Below the pieces are notes generated by a model. The model ran no database searches. It was not told the origin of the DNA and saw nothing but the letters and a program-made list of their open reading frames with translations. A stretch of 7,648 nucleotides of DNA from Planctomycetaceae bacterium (GTDB taxonomy: Bacteria; Planctomycetota; Planctomycetia; Pirellulales; Thermoguttaceae): positions 1-7,648 of the forward strand of contig JAIRLW010000379.1 in NCBI GenBank assembly GCA_031259095.1, in the 5' to 3' direction. The position numbers were made by a program, and so were the translations under genes. This document shows positions 1 through 5,464 of this stretch, one piece after another. Positions within the stretch are counted from its first letter, which is position 1. The number at the start of each line of letters is the position of its first letter.

Positions 1-33
1 CTTCTAACTATTTTAACAACCAGCCGGTGAACA

Positions 34-1248
34 CTAGGAAACTTTTTTACCGAACAGAAATTCTTCAAACAGATAGGCGGCGTCGTGTGGACCGGCGGCG
101 GCTTCCGGGTGATACTGCACAGAAAAAATCGGCAACTCTCGATGACGCAAACCCTCAACCGTACCGTCATTCAAATTAATACGGGACACTTCAACATTAT
201 TCGGTAACGTATCAGGGTTGACACAAAAACTGTGATTTTGAGAGGTAATTTCAACTTGTCCTGTTGTTTTATTGAGAACCGGCTGATTGGCTCCGCGATG
301 TCCAAATTTCATCTTGTAAGTCGTCGCGCCAAACGCTTTCGCCAGAAGTTGATGTCCAAGACAGATCCCAAACATCGGTAATTTGCCGATCAATTTCTGC
401 ATTTCCGAAACAATCGAACCAAGCCGCGCCGGATCGCCGGGTCCATTCGAAAACACCACGCCATCCGGTTGCATCGCCAGTAATTCGTCGGCAGTCGTGA
501 ATGCCGGAACAACAAAAACACGCGATCCCATCGAAACTAAGGATCGCAAAATATTTTGTTTCACCCCAAAATCGTAAACAACGATTTTTTTCAAACCGTT
601 GGAAGTATCATTGCACAAATCCGACGTCCATGAACAAGGTTCAGTCCATTCAAACGGTTCAGAAACGGTAAGTTGTCCAACCAGATCAATGTCTTCCAAA
701 CGCGGTGAATCTTTGGCTTTCCGAATCAATTCCGCCGGATCCCAATCGCCGGCAGCAATCACGCCTCGCAATAAACCATGATCCCGAAGATGTTTCGTAA
801 GAGACCGCGTGTCAATATCCGAAAGCGCAACAATTTGATTGCGTTTCAAAAAATTGTCCAAACTTTCGGTCGCACGCCAGTTGGAAGCACGACGCGAAAT
901 CTCACGCATCAAAAGTCCTTGAATCTTCGGTTTCACCGATTCATGATCTTCGTCATTGAATCCGGTGTTCCCGATCTGCGGCGCTGTCATCGCAACAATC
1001 TGACCAGCGTAAGACATGTCGGTAATCACTTCCTGATAACCCGTCATCGAAGTGTTGAAAACAACTTCGCCAGTCGAAAGACCATCAAACCCGACCGAAA
1101 GACCGGGAAAACAACGACCATCCTCCAAAGCAAGCATTCCGGGTATTTGTTTCATTGGTTCAAAGTTTACCATAAATCGCTGATAAGCCGCCGGCAAAAA
1201 TTTTTCAGTATCGTTTGCCTTTTCAGCCTCGTTTGCCATTGAAATCAT
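34..1248 (-). CDS. carA: Carbamoyl-phosphate synthase small (glutaminase) subunit
   Basis: This subunit hydrolyses glutamine and passes ammonia to the large subunit CarB, which makes carbamoyl phosphate for pyrimidine and arginine synthesis in the cytoplasm. The CarA-specific N-terminal domain spans about residues 38-200 (LALEDGR, GEVVFNTSMTGYQE, DIDTRSLT). A class I glutamine amidotransferase domain spans about 220-400. The nucleophile elbow FGICLGHQ gives Cys296, and SVQYHPE gives His380 and Glu382 to complete the triad. KFGHRGANQPV and SQNHSF are also typical. The protein is 404 residues, against about 360-382 for most CarA. The excess is an extension of about 37 residues before the usual start near Met38 (GMLALEDG). 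A good GAGGAG site 4 nt before Met1 (13 nt before Met4) supports the long form. No carB is in the window. The gene ends 33 bp from the window edge, so its downstream partner cannot be seen. Identification is firm; the exact start is less so. Confidence 0.97.
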   Translation of the reverse strand: MISMANEAEKANDTEKFLPAAYQRFMVNFEPMKQIPGMLALEDGRCFPGLSVGFDGLSTGEVVFNTSMTGYQEVITDMSYAGQIVAMTAPQIGNTGFNDEDHESVKPKIQGLLMREISRRASNWRATESLDNFLKRNQIVALSDIDTRSLTKHLRDHGLLRGVIAAGDWDPAELIRKAKDSPRLEDIDLVGQLTVSEPFEWTEPCSWTSDLCNDTSNGLKKIVVYDFGVKQNILRSLVSMGSRVFVVPAFTTADELLAMQPDGVVFSNGPGDPARLGSIVSEMQKLIGKLPMFGICLGHQLLAKAFGATTYKMKFGHRGANQPVLNKTTGQVEITSQNHSFCVNPDTLPNNVEVSRINLNDGTVEGLRHRELPIFSVQYHPEAAAGPHDAAYLFEEFLFGKKVS

Positions 1249-1252
1249 TTTA

Positions 1253-1258
1253 CTCCTC
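1253..1258 (-). promoter_or_regulatory. Shine-Dalgarno site of carA
   Basis: On the minus strand the sequence reads GAGGAG, then TAAA, then ATG. The spacing is 4 nt to the first ATG and 13 nt to a second in-frame ATG (Met4). No comparable site precedes Met26, Met32 or Met38, so this site is the main reason to accept the extended N-terminus. Confidence 0.65.
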
Positions 1259-1470
1259 TTTTTTCTTTATGCACGTTTTGCGCCAAGACAACACCAACAT
1301 AAAATTCCTTGAACAAACTAACGATAACTTATTACAATTACTAGAGTTATATCCAAAGTTTGTTTTTCAACATAATCCGAAACCGCCGTTTCAAAGACAG
1401 TTTTGTCCTAGCATGTTCCAAAAATAACATTTTTGTCGTTCAGCCGTCGAACACGATTCGAATAATTATC

Positions 1471-1485
1471 GGAAATCTCTAAAAA
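1471..1485 (+). repeat. Solo copy of the GGAAnCTCTAAAAA intergenic motif
   Basis: GGAAATCTCTAAAAA lies just beyond the stop codon (1487-1489) of the broken Rpn gene. The same 15-mer core recurs at 4023, 4106, 4233, 5272 and 6861 in either orientation, always outside genes. The copies at 4023 and 4106 are the ends of a MITE-like element, so this copy may be a remnant end. The rest of the 1249-1470 spacer shows no gene, RNA or clear promoter. Confidence 0.5.
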
Positions 1486-1486
1486 T

Positions 1487-1723
1487 TTATAAATCGGCGG
1501 CAAAATCATCCAACGACGAACAATTGGCGGCATGAACAGCCAATGACCTTAACGCGATCTCATCGGTTCGTTGATTCAACGCATCAGCAATATCCTTAGG
1601 AACTTGCCCGAATTTATCGTTTAGGATGTCAAGGATCGTGTTGACGCATCCTTCTAATTTACCGCTTACTCTACCGATTTCGATAGCTTCTTGTATAAAT
1701 CCTTTTTTAATGGCGGTTTGCAT
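1487..1723 (-). CDS. C-terminal fragment of the broken Rpn-family gene
   Basis: This 78-residue open frame is the continuation of the Rpn protein, in a different frame from the upstream part. It contains IGRVSGKLEGCVNTILDILNDKFGQVP, the end of the charged linker typical of the family. The tail is ALNQRTDEIALRSLAVHAANCSSLDDFAADL, which resembles the conserved end of planctomycete and cyanobacterial Rpn-like proteins. The ATG at 1721-1723 is probably internal rather than a true start, because the frame is open and family-like back to about 1825. A GGAGGG lies about 8 nt before this ATG, so independent translation cannot be excluded. Confidence 0.6.
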   Translation of the reverse strand: MQTAIKKGFIQEAIEIGRVSGKLEGCVNTILDILNDKFGQVPKDIADALNQRTDEIALRSLAVHAANCSSLDDFAADL

Positions 1724-1787
1724 TTCAAGACCCTCCGTTCCTGTGAAAACTTTTTTAATAGACTGAACAACTTCATCTGAATTAAGA

Positions 1788-1828
1788 TTACTTGTCCAGG
1801 TACAATATCGAATAATACTTGTTTGTTA
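1788..1828 (-). other. Frameshift interval in the Rpn gene
   Basis: This is the only stretch where both the upstream and downstream minus-strand frames are open. It is bounded by the stop of the first frame (1788-1790) and the preceding TAA of the second frame (about 1826-1828). Family-like sequence resumes at RYCTWTSNL around 1810, so the lesion is most likely close to 1810-1820. The local sequence contains only short T/A runs and no slippery heptamer that I recognise. Confidence 0.65.
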
Positions 1829-2534
1829 AATCCAATGCTTGTTGTCTGATTAAGTTGGCGGCTTTGATTTGCCGCAACACATCACAAAGATGATCGCCGA
1901 ATGTTCCATCGGTTGCCCGTTTGAGAGATTCGGCAATTGCTTGTGTTTCCGGTTTTCCGGGCAGTTTGCCGTAGGGAAAACGTTTCATGTTGATCACAAC
2001 CGCTTTGAATTGTGGAATCAATGCTTGGAGTTCAGGGGGAAGTTCATCGAAAATACTTTGAAAGAAAAGTTCTTCGTCAATATCCTCATCCTCCGCTCCA
2101 TTGAATAAAAGGATCATCAACGGAATAGAGAGTTGATACGTTTCCGAATATTTTGTTGCCGTCCAACCGAAATATAAGGATACAAAGCAATGAGTTCCCA
2201 CCTGTAACGGCACAAATCGACTTGGGCGTGATTTATGCTCTAAAAACGTCAGGACTTCCGAACCGTTTTTTATATCGCGTAACCGTGCCGAAAACGTTAC
2301 ATCTGAAATCACTTCTTTGAGTTCATTACTCAAATGATGTGTCGGCGCGGCAATCAGATGTTCTAAATGAACATGTCGGGCGACAATGGGATCGGCGTAA
2401 TGTTTGAGAAAATCGGCGGCATACAACGGGTCGCCCACCGTTTTTCCGGCAAACCGGTCATGCGGATTATTGGGCAAATAACTTAATTTGTCGGTTTTCT
2501 GCACAATGATATTGTCGGACGTGTTTTCTGTCAT
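1788..2534 (-). CDS. N-terminal nuclease domain of the broken Rpn-family gene
   Basis: This 248-residue fragment carries the whole predicted endonuclease domain. The opening NNPHDRFAG-KTVGDPLYAADFLKHY matches the HD(R/K)F-FK-L-DP--A-DFL start of Rpn proteins. The active-site pattern is Asp78 (SDVTFSAR) followed by LTFLEHKS with Glu99 and Lys101, the E-x-K of PD-(D/E)XK enzymes, and Gln111 a little further on. The pattern LIPQFKAVVIN fits the later part of the domain. The ATG at 2532-2534 follows a weak AGAGG about 12 nt upstream. The C-terminal DLTNKYYSILYLDK is probably a frameshift tail from the middle of it onward. If expressed, this truncated product could still have an intact catalytic core; that is an inference. 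Confidence 0.85.
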   Translation of the reverse strand: MTENTSDNIIVQKTDKLSYLPNNPHDRFAGKTVGDPLYAADFLKHYADPIVARHVHLEHLIAAPTHHLSNELKEVISDVTFSARLRDIKNGSEVLTFLEHKSRPSRFVPLQVGTHCFVSLYFGWTATKYSETYQLSIPLMILLFNGAEDEDIDEELFFQSIFDELPPELQALIPQFKAVVINMKRFPYGKLPGKPETQAIAESLKRATDGTFGDHLCDVLRQIKAANLIRQQALDLTNKYYSILYLDK

Positions 2535-2715
2535 GTTAGTTATCGACCTCTAATTAAGCATTATTTTAGACATGAACCATCGAAATTGCAAGAGACCGTT
2601 TTGTTAGCGTTCTTTACCCTAAGTCCCACTTATCTTTAAGATTCAAGCGCAAAGTAAATCACTCGCTCTTTGTCCTCAAACAATCGAAATTTTTTAACGA
2701 ACCGAATCAATCGTG

Positions 2716-3975
2716 TCAACTGCGTTTTGACAAAACATTTTGTTCATAATTTTTTACCGTGTCAATCCATGCAGTTCCGACCGGAACATTATTTCTTTCG
2801 CAATATTGATCCCAAACGGCGCCGAAGGGCATTGTTTTAAGTTCTTCGAGAACCGCCAGTCGTCGGGCGTAATCGCCTTCCAATTCCCATTTCCGTAGTT
2901 GGTCGATTGGTTCCAGCAACGCGGCGAGTAAACTCTTGAGCATCGCGCGAGTTCCAATGGTCCATGCGGCAATCCGGTTGAGTGTTCCGTCGAAGAAATC
3001 CAGACCGATGCGAGTACGTCCTAATAAATTGTTGCGAACTAATTCTTCGGCAATTGACCGTAAATCGTCGTTCCAGATAACCACATGATCACTGTCCCAA
3101 CGAACAGGACGGCTGACATGGAGTAAAAATTCTTTGAAGAAAAGCGAACAAGCGGAAAGTTTATCGGCGATACCTTCGGTCGGATGAAAATGTCCGGCGT
3201 CAAGACAAAGTAATTTATTGTTTTGTGCGGCGTAACCCATGAAAAATTCATGGGATCCGACAACATAAGTTTCACTGCCGATTCCGAACAATTTACTTTC
3301 TACCGCGTCGAGTTCATAGCGTAAACTAATTTCTTCGGCAAAAATTTCGTCGAGAGATTCTTTCATTCGTCGTCTTGGCGACAACCGGTCAACCGGAAAA
3401 TCTTTGAAACCGTCCGGCATCCAAAAATTGACAACAGACGGCGTGCGAAGTTTTTTACCCATTTCCTCAGCGATTTTACGGCAGGCCATTCCGTGACGTA
3501 TCCAGAATTGGCGGATTTTTTTGTTGGGATGCGACAACGTAAATCCTTCAGCCGCTAAAGGATGTGAAAAATAAGTCGGATTGAAATCGAGACCTAAACC
3601 ATTGTTTTGTGCCCAATCAATCCAACCGCGAAAATGTTCGGGAGCAATTTCGTCCCGATCAATTTTTTTGCCGTTGTTTTCCAGATAAATGGCGTGAAGA
3701 TTAAATCGATGCTTACCGGGAATCAACTTAAACGCCAATTCCGCATCTTGACGTAATTCCTCTGGCGTTCGCGCTTTACCGGGATAATTTCCCGTTGCTA
3801 AAATTCCGCCGTCGGTCAATCCTGCCGCAGACTCAAAACCGCCCACATCGTCGCCTTGCCAACAATGCAGCGATATTTTAATCTCCGCCAGTTTCGATAA
3901 ACTCTTTTCCACCTGAACGCCAATTTCCGCATAACGTTCTTTAGCCAGTTCAAAAGCCTGTTGTGTTGAACTCAT
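2716..3975 (-). CDS. rhaA: L-rhamnose isomerase
   Basis: This enzyme interconverts L-rhamnose and L-rhamnulose, the first step of cytoplasmic rhamnose breakdown. It aligns end to end with the E. coli enzyme and has the same length, 419 residues. Diagnostic blocks are [14 protein letters not shown] (35-48), [49 protein letters not shown] and [15 protein letters not shown]. The catalytic metal ligands are present as His262, Asp294 and Asp296. The structural metal site appears as Glu226, Asp259, His286 and Asp326, equivalent to E. coli 234/267/294/334 with a constant offset of 8. The start is well supported by AAGGAG 7 nt upstream. No rhaB, rhaD, transporter or regulator is nearby, so the gene stands alone here. 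A MITE-like hairpin element lies 45 bp upstream of the start codon and may be in its leader. Confidence 0.97.
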   Translation of the reverse strand: MSSTQQAFELAKERYAEIGVQVEKSLSKLAEIKISLHCWQGDDVGGFESAAGLTDGGILATGNYPGKARTPEELRQDAELAFKLIPGKHRFNLHAIYLENNGKKIDRDEIAPEHFRGWIDWAQNNGLGLDFNPTYFSHPLAAEGFTLSHPNKKIRQFWIRHGMACRKIAEEMGKKLRTPSVVNFWMPDGFKDFPVDRLSPRRRMKESLDEIFAEEISLRYELDAVESKLFGIGSETYVVGSHEFFMGYAAQNNKLLCLDAGHFHPTEGIADKLSACSLFFKEFLLHVSRPVRWDSDHVVIWNDDLRSIAEELVRNNLLGRTRIGLDFFDGTLNRIAAWTIGTRAMLKSLLAALLEPIDQLRKWELEGDYARRLAVLEELKTMPFGAVWDQYCERNNVPVGTAWIDTVKNYEQNVLSKRS

Positions 3976-3982
3976 GATATTG

Positions 3983-3988
3983 CTCCTT
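3983..3988 (-). promoter_or_regulatory. Shine-Dalgarno site of rhaA
   Basis: The minus strand reads AAGGAG followed by 7 nt and then ATG, which is near ideal. It is one of only two strong ribosome-binding sites in the window; the HAD, glmM-like, lipoprotein and final genes lack one. Confidence 0.75.
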
Positions 3989-4018
3989 TTTGGGGTATTG
4001 TTGTTTAAATAAAAAAAC

Positions 4019-4124
4019 TAAAGAGAAATTCTAAAAACCTCGGCTGAAATCGATTTTAGTCGATTTCGGTCAAATTTGGTCGAATTGGGTTGATCAAAAA
4101 ACGAGTTTTTAGAAGTTCTCTAAA
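4019..4124. repeat. MITE-like element, copy 1
   Basis: The left end GAGAAATTCTAAAAACCTCG (4023-4042) is matched in inverted form at 4102-4120 with one mismatch and one single-base gap. TAAA flanks both sides (4019-4022 and 4121-4124) and could be a target duplication, although AT-richness makes chance possible. Inside is a perfect 8-bp stem (4046-4053 with 4060-4067, loop TTTTAG). Next come degenerate 10-bp units at 4058-4097: AGTCGATTTC, GGTCAAATTT, GGTCGAATTG, GGTTGATCAA. A 26-bp stretch (4092-4117) recurs with one mismatch at 5275-5300 in the opposite orientation. There is no coding capacity, so mobility would need a transposase supplied elsewhere. It lies between the divergent rhaA and lipoprotein genes. 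Confidence 0.7.
4046..4067. repeat. Internal hairpin of MITE-like copy 1
   Basis: GAAATCGA and TCGATTTC form a perfect 8-bp stem around the loop TTTTAG. The identical 22-bp core is found at 5304-5325 in copy 2, where the stem is longer. No T-run follows in either direction, so it is not a standard terminator. Confidence 0.6.
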
Positions 4125-4197
4125 CTTTTATAATGATTTTGACGATTTTAATATACAACATTAAATTTTAAAAATATCATTTGCCCAAAAATTTATT

Positions 4198-4226
4198 TTG
4201 ACTTTGGTTGATTTTAGTCGAATAAA
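4198..4226 (+). promoter_or_regulatory. Candidate sigma70-type promoter for the small lipoprotein
   Basis: TTGACT (4198-4203, 5 of 6 to consensus) is followed after exactly 17 bp by AATAAA (4221-4226, 4 of 6). Transcription would begin near 4233, about 35 bp before the ATG. The spacer overlaps the GATTTTAGTCGAAT segment of a partial repeat element, so the element may contribute to the promoter. In AT-rich DNA such matches arise by chance, hence the modest confidence. Confidence 0.35.
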
Positions 4227-4246
4227 ATTAATTTTTTAGAGATTCC
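4207..4246 (-). repeat. Partial MITE-family element (half copy)
   Basis: Read on the minus strand, the segment begins GGAATCTCTAAAAAATTAAT and continues to ATTCGACTAAAATCAACC. It therefore has the family end motif followed by the 10-bp units (GGTTGATTTT, AGTCGAATAA on the plus strand). No partner inverted end is visible, so it looks like a decayed or one-ended copy about 85 bp from the complete element. Confidence 0.45.
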
Positions 4247-4268
4247 ACAAAACTGTAAAGTAAAAAAC

Positions 4269-4502
4269 ATGTCTTCATTTCAAAAACATTTTATTGGAAT
4301 TGGTTTTTGTGCCGTCCTGTTCTGTTCGATACTGGTTTCGACCGGTTGTGCAGCAAAAGCAAAACAACACTCTCAAACAAATGTTTTTTCTCTTCCAAAA
4401 TGGAAAAAGGACGAACCGAACAAGGGTAAGGTTAAAAAAGACCCTGATGTTCCTGAAACAGTAGGAGGATTCTTGATGTTGAAGCGAAACGATGTTTTAT
4501 AA
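4269..4502 (+). CDS. Small predicted lipoprotein, function unknown
   Basis: The 77-residue product starts with MSSFQKHF, followed by a hydrophobic segment (about residues 9-24) ending in LVSTGC. This resembles a signal-peptidase II lipobox with Cys27 as the lipidated residue, although Ser at -3 is not the most common choice. The mature part is about 50 residues, strongly basic and lysine-rich (KWKKDEPNKGKVKKDP). It ends in PETVGGFLMLKRNDVL, which looks like a conserved short tail rather than random sequence, but I do not recognise a named domain. Predicted location is membrane-anchored outside the cytoplasm. There is no strong ribosome-binding site; a promoter candidate lies at 4198-4226. It is the only complete plus-strand gene and converges on the HAD gene with a 2-bp gap. 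A real gene is likely because of the coherent signal peptide. Confidence 0.65.
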   Translation: MSSFQKHFIGIGFCAVLFCSILVSTGCAAKAKQHSQTNVFSLPKWKKDEPNKGKVKKDPDVPETVGGFLMLKRNDVL

Positions 4503-4504
4503 TA

Positions 4505-5143
4505 TTAAAAAGGCTCGGTGATCTGTTTTATTTCGGCGACGGTTATTTCTGTAAAATTGTTTATAATTTTGTTTGTTTCGGTTAATTTTTCTTTTGGCAA
4601 GGAGGTTGCAACGCCCACCACTTTCATTCCTGCCGAGAGAGCGGCTTTGATTCCCGCCAGCGCATCTTCAAAAACTAAACAGTTTTCGGGTTTTGTTTTC
4701 AGTAATTCCGCTGATTTCAAATAGATGTCCGGCGCGGGTTTTGCTTGTTGCACCATCGCCGCAATCACCACAACATCAAAATAGTTGCGAATTTTCAATT
4801 TTTCCAACACAAAATCAATATTTTCTACCGGAGCGGAAGAACCAACCGCCATAGGAATATTGTTCTTTTTCAACTCTTGAAGTAATTCAACCAAACCGTC
4901 CACAGGTTTTAGATGAGGTTCGTAGATTTGACGGTAATACGCTTCTTTTCCGGCGGCAAATTCTTGATGTTGTTCTTTGCTTTCGTTTGGAAATAACTCT
5001 GCCATCAGGTCATCGTTTCCTCTTCCGAACATTTCTTGGGTGAATACCGTTCCGTATTGACTAAAATATTCGACAAAAGCACGTTCATGAAACCGTGCAT
5101 TATCAACCAAAACCCCGTCCATATCAAAAATGACCGCAATCAT
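4505..5143 (-). CDS. HAD-superfamily hydrolase, beta-phosphoglucomutase-like
   Basis: This cytoplasmic enzyme probably acts on a phosphorylated sugar or other small metabolite, as phosphatase or phosphomutase. It is 212 residues when started at the ATG 5141-5143 (MIAVIFDMDGVLVDN), which places the DxDG motif normally near the N-terminus. Asp7 is the nucleophile and Asp9 the acid/base. Ser102 (AVGSSA, motif II), Lys135 (QAKPAPDIYLKSAE, motif III) and Glu159-Asp160 (VFEDALAGIKAALSAGM, motif IV) complete the active site. A helical cap lies between motifs I and II (about 15-80), as in subfamily IA enzymes. The spacing matches L. lactis beta-PGM (D8, D10, S114, K145, E169, D170), and His19 sits where beta-PGM has His20. 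A longer reading from TTG at 5188 would add 15 unlikely residues. No Shine-Dalgarno is visible. Substrate is not determinable, and no maltose or trehalose phosphorylase neighbour supports true PgmB. Confidence 0.88.
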   Translation of the reverse strand: MIAVIFDMDGVLVDNARFHERAFVEYFSQYGTVFTQEMFGRGNDDLMAELFPNESKEQHQEFAAGKEAYYRQIYEPHLKPVDGLVELLQELKKNNIPMAVGSSAPVENIDFVLEKLKIRNYFDVVVIAAMVQQAKPAPDIYLKSAELLKTKPENCLVFEDALAGIKAALSAGMKVVGVATSLPKEKLTETNKIINNFTEITVAEIKQITEPF

Positions 5144-5230
5144 ATTTTTATAACTTTTTACCCTATTGAAAAACATCGCCAACCACAAGAATATACAAGA
5201 GAATGAAACCGGTTACAAGCAGCAAACAGA

Positions 5231-5268
5231 ATTATTTGTCCCAATTGTTATTATTTGTCCCAATTGTT
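5231..5268 (+). repeat. Perfect 2 x 19 bp tandem repeat
   Basis: ATTATTTGTCCCAATTGTT occurs twice in direct succession without a mismatch (5231-5249 and 5250-5268). The TTGTCCCAATT core also occurs in related form at 5405-5420 and 6906-6917. The perfect identity suggests recent duplication or selection. It lies 88 bp upstream of the HAD start and directly beside MITE-like copy 2. Confidence 0.85.
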
Positions 5269-5271
5269 CAT

Positions 5272-5370
5272 GGCAACTTCTAAAAACTCATTTTTTGATC
5301 GGACGAAATCGATTTTAGTCGATTTCGTCCGATTTTAGTTTGTGAAGAATAAGTTTTTGGAAGAAGTTCC
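5272..5370. repeat. MITE-like element, copy 2
   Basis: The left end GGCAACTTCTAAAAACTCA is followed by TTTTTTGATC. Positions 5275-5300 match the inverted copy 1 sequence (4092-4117) at 25 of 26 positions. The centre is a perfect 12-bp stem (5301-5312 GGACGAAATCGA with 5319-5330) around TTTTAG. It shares a 22-bp core exactly with copy 1. The right end (5352-5370) is a poorer inverted match with a 2-3 base insertion (GGAACTTCTTCCAAAAAC on the minus strand). Copy 1 has about 25 extra bases of 10-bp repeats between the end and the core. It occupies the spacer between the HAD and glmM-like genes. Confidence 0.7.
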
Positions 5371-5404
5371 CTTCTAATAATTGAGGGTTAAGTAAGAGAC
5401 AATC

Positions 5405-5420
5405 GGGACAAATTGGGACA
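5405..5420 (+). repeat. GGGACA-type double motif downstream of the glmM-like gene
   Basis: GGGACAAATTGGGACA contains two GGGACA half-motifs 10 bp apart. Its inverse CCAATTTGTCCC occurs exactly at 6906-6917 on the other side of the glmM-like gene, and the core is shared with the tandem repeat at 5231-5268. The remainder of 5371-5464 holds no gene or clear terminator. Confidence 0.5.
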
Positions 5421-5464
5421 CTCGATAGAGAATAGAGAACTTCCAATATCCCTATCCCTAATCC

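Larger units (their letters stand above)
1487..2534 (-). pseudogene. Rpn-family PD-(D/E)XK nuclease/putative transposase, frameshifted
   Basis: Two minus-strand frames together make one full Rpn/YhgA-like protein of roughly 350 residues. The first frame ends at TAA 1788-1790. The second frame is open from just after a TAA at about 1826-1828 and continues through 1723 to the stop at 1487. Read through, the junction gives ...DLTNKYY / RYCTWTSNLNSDEVVQSIKK..., which continues smoothly into the second fragment. One indel of about 1 nt within the 40-bp overlap therefore explains the break. In known members an N-terminal nuclease domain is followed by a GKLEG-rich linker and a C-terminal region ending in a QRTD-IALRSLAVHAA-like segment, as seen here. 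Rpn proteins promote RecA-independent recombination in E. coli, and their spread is transposon-like. No long homopolymer sits at the break, so programmed slippage is unlikely. A sequencing error remains possible. Confidence 0.8.

Noticed and set aside
1215..1427. 70-residue plus-strand open frame across the carA start and upstream spacer
   Set aside because: It overlaps the certain carA gene on the other strand and has no domain or translation signal.
5144..5188. 15-residue N-terminal extension of the HAD enzyme from a TTG codon
   Set aside because: The family DxDG motif normally begins within 10 residues of the start, as it does from the ATG at 5143, and no ribosome-binding site supports TTG.
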